Origin: Geomonas sp. RF6
GTDB taxonomy: Bacteria; Desulfobacterota; Desulfuromonadia; Geobacterales; Geobacteraceae
DNA length: 64,000 bases
NCBI RefSeq assembly: GCF_021044625.1
Contig: NZ_CP087999.1
Span: 124,001-188,000 of the forward strand
Reading direction: 5' to 3'
Shown: positions 16,553 to 26,322 of the stretch, one piece after another
Layout of the letters: each line of letters starts with the position of its first letter
Position numbering within the stretch: the first letter of the stretch is position 1
The notes under the pieces: model-generated
The model's input: only the letters and a program-made list of their open reading frames with translations
What the model was told of the DNA's origin: nothing
Database searches by the model: none
Made by a program: the position numbers and the translations under genes

Positions 16553-16912
16553 TTATGCACCGACAGCACCGTCTTCCAATATCCCGGTTACCTCATCGAG
16601 GAAACGCCACAGCCACTCTGCCTTTGCGTCACTGCCAAGCTCCAGATCGTTCAGCACATCCTTTACAGAATGGAACCGGTCATCGAAGTCGAGCCCCATA
16701 ATCCAAGCTGCGACGATGAACGGAGCGACATGGGTCTCGAGGATGAGCTGATGCGATGCTGCCCGTTCGGTCAGCTCCAGTATTTCCCGTTCCAGCTCAT
16801 CCTTCGGAATTTCCCTCGATTCGGGAAAGTGCTCATTGAGAAAAAGGCGCATGCGCTCGGCATAGATCCCATCTCCCAAAGAAGCAACCTGCTCGTGTCT
16901 TATTACCAGCAT
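16553..16912 (-). CDS. Small acidic protein of unknown function between adaptor and lipase effector
   Basis: 119 residues, acidic and mostly helical by composition, with no signal peptide or membrane segment. GGAGG precedes the ATG at 16912. No family recognised. Its place between the DUF4123 adaptor and the lipase suggests a cytoplasmic helper in loading that effector, such as a co-chaperone. This is positional inference only. Confidence 0.65.
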   Translation of the reverse strand: MLVIRHEQVASLGDGIYAERMRLFLNEHFPESREIPKDELEREILELTERAASHQLILETHVAPFIVAAWIMGLDFDDRFHSVKDVLNDLELGSDAKAEWLWRFLDEVTGILEDGAVGA

Positions 16913-17036
16913 CTCATTGCCTCCTGCCGTCCCACGCAGGGCGGAGTTGATGGCGAGGGGCGCAGGAGCCTCTCTCGTGTAGCAACGGCGGACAACGCGG
17001 GATCAATCATCTTTGCGACGCTCCCGGGAACAGTCA

Positions 17037-17567
17037 TCAAAGGCTGATCTTTTCCTCGCGTAACGTGGATCCGGTCAAAAAGAGTTTTTCTGCCGTTTCC
17101 GCATCATCATCTTCCGTGAGATAGGAAGTCACCGGCCCATAAACAGTCTTCAGCTCATCTGAATTGCAGGTAGGAAGATAAATCCGGCACACGCGTGGAT
17201 CATAGTATCTGAAGTAGAGCGACTTTCCGCTCTCGTCGTGGACAATAAGGAACTGCCGAAAGTGCTTCCTGAGCGTCCCCAAATCGGCCTCGGCTGTCCC
17301 GAAAACCCCCCAGTGCTTCCCCCATCCGTTGGTCAGGACCCATTCCGTAAAGGGTGAGTGCCGCTCCAGCACCGCGAGGTAAGGTGCCATCTCGGCAAGA
17401 TCCGGCTCCAGCTCTCCGCGGTAGAGGCAGACGTACTCCGGCTCGAAGGCGGCCAGGTGCCCCGGGAGGTCCGGCACTGAGGCGCCGTCAAGGATGGCGA
17501 ACACCGTCCTTGGCTCCCCAGAAAAGAGATGCGTCTTCAGGATATTTACTGCTCGTTGCTCTATCAT
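17037..17567 (-). CDS. DUF4123 T6SS effector adaptor/chaperone
   Basis: 176 residues beginning MIEQRAVNILKTHLFSGEPRTVFAILDGA. The pattern (aspartate after the first strand, YVCLYRGE, then PYLAVLERHSPFTEWVL and LRKHFRQFLIV, ending in a Phe/Tyr-Arg-Tyr-Tyr-Asp-Pro-Arg segment) is that of DUF4123 (Tap/Tec) proteins. These bind specific effectors and dock them on VgrG. The ATG at 17567 is 29 bases after the vgrG stop, with GGGAGG upstream. A much longer open frame exists upstream, but it overlaps vgrG on the same strand and is a shadow. The lipase is the expected client. Confidence 0.83.
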   Translation of the reverse strand: MIEQRAVNILKTHLFSGEPRTVFAILDGASVPDLPGHLAAFEPEYVCLYRGELEPDLAEMAPYLAVLERHSPFTEWVLTNGWGKHWGVFGTAEADLGTLRKHFRQFLIVHDESGKSLYFRYYDPRVCRIYLPTCNSDELKTVYGPVTSYLTEDDDAETAEKLFLTGSTLREEKISL

Positions 17568-17596
17568 CTCCAGCCTCCCGGGCCGGCAGCCTATGG

Positions 17597-19705
17597 TCAG
17601 GTGTCGCAGAAGGGCGCACCGCTTTCTGCTGCCGATTTGAGGGCCGCCGCCTGCGGGCCCAGTGTCTTTGGTTTGGGGGGCGGCGAGGGCTTGTCGCTCT
17701 TTCCCGCCTCCGCCCTGTCCGCTTCCTTCGGGGGCTTCGCAACGTCGGGTGAGACGCCGGAACCGGAACCGGCAGAGGCTGCGGAGCCGCCGCTGTTGAT
17801 ATTGACCATGGCCCCCTTCACGTTCACCAGGGCATCCCCCATGACGTTCACCATCGCCCCCTTGATGGAGACGCCATCCGGGCCGATGTTCACATAGTTG
17901 CCGCCGACCTTCAGTGTCAGCTGCACCCCGGCCTCCAGCACGACCTTCATCCCCGCCTTCAGGTGGATCTCCTGCCCCGCTTCGAGCGCCTGCTTCGCCC
18001 CCACCTTCTGCTGCAGGTCCTGCCCAACCTTCAGCGATACCGTCCCCTCCACCTTTTCGTTCTGGTCCCCCTTCACCGTGAGGTGCTTGTCGCCGTCCAC
18101 CTGCTCCAGCTGGTCCTTTGCGACGATAAGGTGACGGTCGTTTCCTACCCACTCGAGTGAATCCTTCTTTACCCGGACGTCCAGTTGCTTCTCCGCCTGG
18201 ATGAAGAGCTGCTCGCTCCCCTTCTTGTCCTCGAACCGGATCTCGTTGAAGCCCCCCCCGCCGGTGGAGGAGTTCGTCTTTATGGTGCTCTTCGTCTTTT
18301 CCGCCGGGAGCGGATACGGGGGCTTGTTGATCCCGTTGTACACCCGCCCGGTGATGATGGGGCGGTCGGGGTCCCCTTCGAGGAAGTCGACGACCACCTC
18401 CTGGCCGATGCGCGGGATGAAGATCGCCCCCCAGTTGGTGCCGGCCCACAGCTGGCTCACCCGGATCCAGCAGGAGCTCTTCTCGTCCTTTTTCCCTTCG
18501 CGGTCCCAGTGAAACTGCACCTTCACGCGGCCGTCTTCGTCCGTGTAGATCTCTTCCCCGGCGGGGCCGACCACCACCGCAGTCTGCGAGCCGTGCACCG
18601 TTGGCCTGGGGGTAAGCCGCGGGGGACGGAACGGGACCTCTGCGGGGATGCAGGTGAAGCTGTTGCGGTAGTGGAATTCCGCACCCGACTGCACCGACTG
18701 GCTCGCGTGGTGCTCGATAGCGGTCAGCACGAAGTCCTTTCCCGACATCTCCCTGCGGTGGAAGCTGTTCAAGGTGAAGCGGTAGCCGGTGCCGAAGGCA
18801 CGGCAGCTGCTCGTCCCGGTGATGGAGGTGATCTGCGCCTCCTCCTCTTCCATGCGAAAGCGCGCCAGCCGGTCCCCCTCGACTTTTTTACCGTACTCGC
18901 CGGGGTAGTCGTAGATCTCCCGCTCGCCCGGGCCGAGCTTGTACTTGCTCGGTAGCTCCACCGACAGGGCGGTATTGGGGACCCGGAAATTGAAGTCGTT
19001 CAGGCTGTATTTCCCCGAGCGGATCTCCTGGGTCTTCTCCAGGGAGGTGATGAAATCCTCGTCCTTTCCCGCCTGCTGCACCTGATAGCTCGCCCCCTTC
19101 TGCCCGGGACAGGGGAGATTCGCCTGGGGGGCATCCGCCAGCACCAGCTTGTGCTTTCCGTCCGCGTGCTCAAAGAAGTAGTGGATCCCTTCGTCCTCCA
19201 GAAGGCGGGAGACGAAGTTGAAGTGGGTCTCCCGGTACTGCACGCAAAACTCCCGCTTCTGGTAGCTTCCCTGCAGCCTCAACTCAAAGTCGGAGAAGCC
19301 GAACTCCTTGAAGATCTTCTCCGCGATGTCCGGCACCGACATGTTCTGGTAGATCTTTGACTCGGCGCTGCGCGACAGAAGCCAGAGCCACGGCACGACG
19401 GTGGCACGGTAGGAGGAGACCCGGGTGTCGCCGAGGGTGGTTCCGCCGCCGGAGCTCTGGGCAAAGCGGGAAACCACGCCGTTTATGTACCGCTTCCCCC
19501 CCCAGCGCAGGTTGATGACAACGGTCACCGCGGTACCGATGATGTCGTCGAAAGAGATGGACTGGTTTTCGGAGACGAGCGCGAGATCGTAGGAGAAGAG
19601 CCGGGAGATCCCCTCAGTGCCGTGGAGCGACTCCACCAGCAGCACGTCCTTTCCCAAGGACGTTGCCAGACGCATATGTCGTCTTTCCTGTGTGAAATCA
19701 GCCAT
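17597..19705 (-). CDS. vgrG: VgrG (TssI), T6SS spike protein
   Basis: 702 residues with the gp27-like base (LATSLGKDVLLVESLHGTEGISRLFSYDLAL) and the gp5-like OB domain with QEVVVDFLEGDPDRPIITGRVYN. A C-terminal needle of alternating valine/lysine repeats follows (residues about 520-640). The tail after residue 640 is a short Ala/Gly/Pro-rich extension without a recognisable toxin domain, so this is a non-specialised VgrG that depends on adaptors and PAAR-like cargo. AAAGG precedes ATG 19705. Directly upstream lie a dispersed repeat and an IS30 insertion, which separate this island from clpV and may affect its transcription. Confidence 0.95.
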   Translation of the reverse strand: MADFTQERRHMRLATSLGKDVLLVESLHGTEGISRLFSYDLALVSENQSISFDDIIGTAVTVVINLRWGGKRYINGVVSRFAQSSGGGTTLGDTRVSSYRATVVPWLWLLSRSAESKIYQNMSVPDIAEKIFKEFGFSDFELRLQGSYQKREFCVQYRETHFNFVSRLLEDEGIHYFFEHADGKHKLVLADAPQANLPCPGQKGASYQVQQAGKDEDFITSLEKTQEIRSGKYSLNDFNFRVPNTALSVELPSKYKLGPGEREIYDYPGEYGKKVEGDRLARFRMEEEEAQITSITGTSSCRAFGTGYRFTLNSFHRREMSGKDFVLTAIEHHASQSVQSGAEFHYRNSFTCIPAEVPFRPPRLTPRPTVHGSQTAVVVGPAGEEIYTDEDGRVKVQFHWDREGKKDEKSSCWIRVSQLWAGTNWGAIFIPRIGQEVVVDFLEGDPDRPIITGRVYNGINKPPYPLPAEKTKSTIKTNSSTGGGGFNEIRFEDKKGSEQLFIQAEKQLDVRVKKDSLEWVGNDRHLIVAKDQLEQVDGDKHLTVKGDQNEKVEGTVSLKVGQDLQQKVGAKQALEAGQEIHLKAGMKVVLEAGVQLTLKVGGNYVNIGPDGVSIKGAMVNVMGDALVNVKGAMVNINSGGSAASAGSGSGVSPDVAKPPKEADRAEAGKSDKPSPPPKPKTLGPQAAALKSAAESGAPFCDT

Positions 19706-19755
19706 CGTGCACCTTTCTAGTTGACTGCGGGCTACGGTAGTTAGACGCAGGCCCT

Positions 19756-19858
19756 GGGGTCAGGCTTTGCATTTTGGTATTCGGTTTTCGTCAGTACCCT
19801 TGCGAAAGAACTTGCCTTACATCTGCCGCGGAAATCCCCAAATGCAAGGCCTGACCCC
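19756..19858. repeat. GGGGTCAGGC inverted repeat element (copy 1)
   Basis: The left arm starts GGGGTCAGGCTTTGCA at 19756 and the right arm ends TGCAAGGCCTGACCCC at 19858, with about 70 bases between. The arms match those of the copies at 24955-25016 and 25129-25190. It is probably a REP-like non-autonomous mobile palindrome. Confidence 0.7.
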
Positions 19859-19875
19859 GCCCCCCCACTGACCCC

Positions 19876-20987
19876 GGGTGGATTCTATTCTTAATTGCAC
19901 CAGTTGATGTAAAAGCAGGACATGACAGGCAAATCTGGTAGTGTGTGAAGCGCGACCAACACATACCCCAGGAGGAGCCCGCCATGTCCCACACGCATCT
20001 TACAGAAAATGAGCGATATGTCATCAGCCATTTGAAGGTGGCGAAATTTAGCCTTCGCGAAATCGGCCGTAGGCTTGGACGCCATCACACAAGCATCATG
20101 CGCGAGATTGCGCGCAACGGCCCGACATACCCCGATGGAGTTTACTGGTACACCTTCACGCATGGCACTGCGCTTAAACGTCGTCACCAGCCCAGGTCTT
20201 TCCGGCGGCAGGACAACGCCGATCTGGTCGCTTACGTTGAAGAGAAATTGATGCTGGATTGGCCACCTGAAGCCATTGCCGCCAGGCTCAAAATGGATTT
20301 CCCAATGGACCGGGCGATGCGCATCAGTCATGAAACCATCTACCGCTGGATTTACCTAGACGCCAGAGAAGGTGGCGAGCTTCACAAGCATCTTCGCCGT
20401 CGGAGGCGGAATCGCCGTAGGCAAACGCGCTACTGCGCAGGACGGCGGTTCATTCCGGGTCGAGTCTCAATTAAGGAGAGGCCGGCAGTAGTTGGTACCA
20501 GAGAACGATTTGGGGACTGGGAAGGCGACACGCTGCACGGTGCGAAAGGCGCAGGAAACCTTGCCACGTACGTTGAGCGCAAGAGCCGCTTTTTACTTGC
20601 CGCAAGACTCGCAGACAGAAGGGCCGCAACCATGACGGATCATAGCGCGAGGTGCTTCAGCCCTCTGCCCGAGATCCTCTGCCAGACAGTAACCGTTGAT
20701 AACGGTAGTGAGTTTGCGGAATTCAAAGATCTGGAAACTAAGACAGGGCTTACCGTGTATTTCGCGGATCCTTATGCGTCTTGGCAGCGTGGCACCAATG
20801 AGAACACAAACGGCATCTTGCGGCACTACTTTCCGAAGGGGTTCGACTTCAGGACCCTATCAGAGGAAGAAATTCAGCAGGTCGTGAAACAGGTCAACGA
20901 TCGACCACGAAAGTGCCTCGGCTACCGGACTCCTGCGGAAGTTCTGCGTGCATCATTCGGTGGTGCATTTACAACTTGAATTCACCC
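19876..20987 (+). mobile_element. IS30-family insertion sequence
   Basis: One transposase gene is bounded by imperfect terminal inverted repeats. The left end, from GGGTGGATTC, carries TTGCACCA at about 19895-19905; the right end read inward gives GGGTGAATTC and ATGCACCA. A 14-base direct repeat (CCCCGCCCCCCCAC) lies at 19855-19868 and 20985-20998. It probably reflects insertion at the C-rich tail of the neighbouring repeat, although IS30 duplications are usually 2-3 bases. Exact ends are uncertain by several bases. Confidence 0.75.
19984..20979 (+). CDS. IS30-family transposase
   Basis: 331 residues. The N-terminal helix-turn-helix (HLTENERYVISHLKVAKFSLREIGRRLGRHHTSIMREI) is followed by a DDE integrase core with DWEGDTLHG, VTVDNGSEF and the ASWQRGTNENTNGILRHYFPKG block that holds the catalytic Glu of IS30. 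All three acidic residues are visible, so the enzyme looks intact. CAGGAGGAG precedes ATG 19984. It is opposite in strand to the surrounding T6SS genes. Confidence 0.93.
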   Translation: MSHTHLTENERYVISHLKVAKFSLREIGRRLGRHHTSIMREIARNGPTYPDGVYWYTFTHGTALKRRHQPRSFRRQDNADLVAYVEEKLMLDWPPEAIAARLKMDFPMDRAMRISHETIYRWIYLDAREGGELHKHLRRRRRNRRRQTRYCAGRRFIPGRVSIKERPAVVGTRERFGDWEGDTLHGAKGAGNLATYVERKSRFLLAARLADRRAATMTDHSARCFSPLPEILCQTVTVDNGSEFAEFKDLETKTGLTVYFADPYASWQRGTNENTNGILRHYFPKGFDFRTLSEEEIQQVVKQVNDRPRKCLGYRTPAEVLRASFGGAFTT

Positions 20988-21091
20988 CGCCCCCCCACAG
21001 TCGGCCACGTACGCTGCGTTTTTTCGTTTTATGAACTTTTGGCAATTCCTATCATCTCAGGGGCAATAAGCTCTGCAGCGACGTCTTCAAA

Positions 21092-21493
21092 TCAAGTTTT
21101 AATATACCCGCGAATATTGAGTGCTTTCTCGATCTGATCAATATTGTGGCCCTCGGCCTTTCTTCTCCAGTACCCAATCTTAGGGTAGTTAGCTTCTTCT
21201 AGCGTTATGCTTTGGGTATTGCCATCATCATCTACATGGGTAACCAAGGCAACGTGTCCATTCTCCTTGAAGGGGCCAGATGTGACCTCTATGACTGCTA
21301 CTCTCCCTTTCTTCGCCTTTTTCGTCTCCGCCAATCTCAGCTTCTCAGCCCAGGATGTGAGGTTTGAGGATGGGAGATGAACCCGCTTGATATTTCGTAG
21401 GTATCCAACACAATTTCCTGCATGAGGTCCCCCCGCGTTCAAAAGCTCGGAATGGACAGTGACGCCTTTATGCGTTTCTTTTTTCTTAGACAT
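21092..21493 (-). CDS. CHAP-like cysteine amidase, candidate T6SS effector
   Basis: 133 residues, no signal peptide. A Cys in GNCVGYLR (C28), a His in ENGHVALVTHV (H80) and an acidic residue at EEANY (E100) are spaced as in CHAP/NlpC-like papain-fold peptidoglycan amidases. Other T6SS amidases (Tae) have similar size and layout. Start ATG 21493 follows GAGGAGGAAA. It is the third gene downstream of clpV. The 104 bases after its stop, up to the IS30 end, encode nothing convincing, so no conventional downstream immunity gene is present. GC content is visibly lower than in the structural genes, which suggests acquisition. Confidence 0.72.
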   Translation of the reverse strand: MSKKKETHKGVTVHSELLNAGGPHAGNCVGYLRNIKRVHLPSSNLTSWAEKLRLAETKKAKKGRVAVIEVTSGPFKENGHVALVTHVDDDGNTQSITLEEANYPKIGYWRRKAEGHNIDQIEKALNIRGYIKT

Positions 21494-21619
21494 TTCCTCC
21501 TCCTCGGAAAAAGAGATTCCCCCCATTTGTTCTCAAGCACCCATGCGTTTCGGGACGAGAGGCCGCAAAAGCCTTACCTCTGCACGCACCTCTCCTCCTT
21601 CTACCGCGCAGGTGACACG

Positions 21620-21838
21620 TTAGATGCTGCATTCTTCATGAGCGACATACATAGTGACAGCGAGTTGAGCCACAGATAGGACTAATAGTGTCACAGCCAA
21701 TGGTATACCGACGCCGGTGGCGGCTGTTCCAGCGGCGACCATGGTATGTGCGGCAATACCGGTGGATACACCTGACGCTGCAAGATCGGCCCAAGCCCCC
21801 ATGCACTTACTCTTTTGGTCATCAGCAGCCAAATTCAC
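21620..21838 (-). CDS. Small hydrophobic protein, possible immunity or membrane partner
   Basis: 72 residues from a GTG start. Mostly Ala/Gly/Val/Thr with one or two probable membrane helices (GIPLAVTLLVLSVAQLAVTMYVA). No ribosome binding site is clear, and the frame is open back to an ATT at 21859 that overlaps the previous stop. It lies between the unknown 125-residue protein and the amidase. A membrane-bound protective role is possible but only from position. Confidence 0.45.
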   Translation of the reverse strand: MNLAADDQKSKCMGAWADLAASGVSTGIAAHTMVAAGTAATGVGIPLAVTLLVLSVAQLAVTMYVAHEECSI

Positions 21839-21854
21839 AGCCAGTGCAAACTTT

Positions 21855-22232
21855 TTAATACCAGTTAGCTGTTATGGTAGCGATTGCTGTTGTAGGAGTG
21901 AGAGCCCAAACTTTCATCAGCTGCAGGGTTTGCAGCATCTCGCCAACGAAAAAGTTTCCTACTTTAAGAGAAGCTGAACCAATGTCTTTACTCACGAGTC
22001 CTGACATCGCTAAAGCTTTGTTAGAAAGGGAGAATGCAAGTTGTTGACCTGTAGGCAATCCTCCTTTCGCTAAAGCAAGTATCTCCTGAAGTTGAACTGC
22101 CATAAACTTCAAAACGTCTGCACTACTTACCGCAGCTCTTGTAGCAGGAGTGTCGACATGGCTCAGAGCTATTCGGACGGCTTCTTCAAATGACACATCA
22201 TATCGGCAACTGGACTCTTCATAAAATTCCAC
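21855..22232 (-). CDS. Unknown protein encoded directly after clpV
   Basis: 125 residues from a GTG start with a strong AAGGAGG six bases upstream, so translation is likely. The N-terminal half is charged and helical (SFEEAVRIALSHVDTPATRAAV); the C-terminal half is more hydrophobic (VGNFFVGEMLQTLQLMKVWALTPTTAIATI). No family recognised. It heads the AT-richer three-gene island between clpV and the IS30 element, together with the amidase candidate, and is presumably part of that effector module. Confidence 0.6.
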   Translation of the reverse strand: MEFYEESSCRYDVSFEEAVRIALSHVDTPATRAAVSSADVLKFMAVQLQEILALAKGGLPTGQQLAFSLSNKALAMSGLVSKDIGSASLKVGNFFVGEMLQTLQLMKVWALTPTTAIATITANWY

Positions 22233-22252
22233 TGGGACCTCCTTCAGTCGAT

Positions 22253-24898
<2,646 letters not shown>

Positions 24899-24954
24899 CG
24901 GTACCCTCCATTTAAATGCACGGCAATCACGTTCGTCGAATAAACCCAAGGTGT

Positions 24955-25225
24955 GGGGTCAGGCTTTGCATATTGGTATTTGGTTTGTTAAATCCTCACA
25001 TGCGAAGCCTGACCCCGCAAACACGACTTCAGGTTGGCTTGCCTTCGACGTCCTCCGTCTCAGTGCTGACAATTTAAAGCATTCGTCGAATACCTCACGC
25101 CCACCGTTAGCGGCCAAGGCAAAGGTCTGGGGTCAGGCTTTGCATATTGGTATTTGGCTTGTTAAATCCCCAAATCCAAAGCCTGACCCCGCCCCTAAAT
25201 CCCCAAATGCAAAGCCTGACCCCGC
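24955..25225. repeat. Two GGGGTCAGGC inverted repeat copies plus an extra right arm
   Basis: The 389-base gap between clpV and tssG contains copy 2 (24955-25016), copy 3 (25129-25190) and a duplicated right arm (25198-25225). Each copy has arms GGGGTCAGGCTTTGCA and its complement around TATTGGTATTTGG. The stretches between copies (25017-25128) contain repeated CGTTCGTCGAATA-like sequence and no gene. The structures could form hairpins in the T6SS transcript. Confidence 0.75.
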
Positions 25226-25287
25226 AGCCCCCCCCGCAGAACCTGTGGACCGCCGGGAACGCCTAGCGCTTATCCCGGCCTACATTA

Positions 25288-26322
25288 CTACCGCTGCGCG
25301 TCCATCTCCTGAAAGGTCGCGTGGGGGTCCGCCCCCAGCGGCACTGCCGGGGCTTTCAGCCAGGTCGACCAGCCGAGCCGCGGCGCCTGCGCTCCCGTGT
25401 CTCCCAGGCGGCAGGGAGGAACGTCTTCCCGCTTCAGGATGATGCGCACCTCGAACTCGTATTCGATCCCCACCTGATACTTAACCAGGGAAAAGAGCGG
25501 CCCCAGCCGGTCGCCCCCCGGCAGGAAGCGCGCGTAGCTGCGGAAGGGCATCGGCCCGAGCTTCAGCCTGAATTTCGTGTGCGACTCCCACACCTGCGAT
25601 CCGCACACGGTGTCGACGCCGAGCCGACTGTTCGCCCTGCCGACGGCGGTGCGGTCCTCCGGCCCGAGCGTGATGAGACGCCCCACGAACTGGTCGAGCT
25701 CTACCGGCACCCCGAAGTAGTAGCGCACCGCCGCAGAGACCGCCGCCGCGGTCGGCACCCGGCGGGACAGGATCCCGCTGTAATACATCGGGGACTCATC
25801 AGGGAGGCCGAGCTTTCCCGACACCCCGCTTGTCCCTAGCCCCATCAGGCTGCGCAGGTAAAAGGAGAAACGGTCGGTGGCGTCCGGCCGGTAGGAGATT
25901 TCGCACCGGTACTTCTTCCACGCCAGAAAGAAGAGGGACAGGAGCCGGTGGTGAAAGAGATCGAAAAACGCCGGCAGCGGCGCCTTCTCCTTGTCCTTCT
26001 GCGTGCTGCGCTCCGTGGCGAGCTCGTTGTACCAGTGCGGCAGCACCCCCGACGGACCGACCAGCCCCAAAAAGGCCACCTCCAGCCGGGTCACCCCCTT
26101 CTCTGTCGTGAGGGCGCAAATGTCGCTCGGGGGAAAGGAAAAACCCGGCTTCACCCCCAGTCGCACCGGCTCCCGGGCGAGATCGCCACACTCCCCCACC
26201 CCGCCCTTCTCCGGGGCGAGACTCTCCAGAAGCCGCACCGCACTGTAGAAGGAGAAGCGGTAGAACTCGCCGAAAAGGCGGTCCCTTACAGAAGCATGCG
26301 GTGCCCGTTCCTGGGAGGCCAT
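25288..26322 (-). CDS. tssG: TssG, T6SS baseplate wedge
   Basis: 344 residues. It has the ImpH/VasB layout: N-terminal FYRFSFYSAVRLLE, then VRLGVKPGFSFPPSDI, the FFDLFHHRLLSLFFLAWKKYR segment typical of TssG, and a C-terminal part with WESHTKFRLKLGPMPFRSYARFLPGG. TssG dimers with TssF and TssE form the cytoplasmic baseplate wedge around VgrG. Its start overlaps the tssF coding end by 37 bases, so it is probably translated by coupling; GAAGGA lies immediately before the ATG. Slightly longer than common TssG because of a Pro/Ala-rich C-terminal tail. Confidence 0.94.
   Translation of the reverse strand: MASQERAPHASVRDRLFGEFYRFSFYSAVRLLESLAPEKGGVGECGDLAREPVRLGVKPGFSFPPSDICALTTEKGVTRLEVAFLGLVGPSGVLPHWYNELATERSTQKDKEKAPLPAFFDLFHHRLLSLFFLAWKKYRCEISYRPDATDRFSFYLRSLMGLGTSGVSGKLGLPDESPMYYSGILSRRVPTAAAVSAAVRYYFGVPVELDQFVGRLITLGPEDRTAVGRANSRLGVDTVCGSQVWESHTKFRLKLGPMPFRSYARFLPGGDRLGPLFSLVKYQVGIEYEFEVRIILKREDVPPCRLGDTGAQAPRLGWSTWLKAPAVPLGADPHATFQEMDAQR

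Noticed and set aside
17960-18180. Tandem repeat protein within vgrG
   Set aside because: The repeated Val/Lys pattern is the normal beta-helical needle of VgrG, not a separate feature.
17568-18449. Long minus-strand open frame upstream of the DUF4123 start
   Set aside because: It overlaps vgrG on the same strand in another frame and is Gly/Arg-rich, as expected of a high-GC shadow. Only the part from 17567 downward has DUF4123 character.
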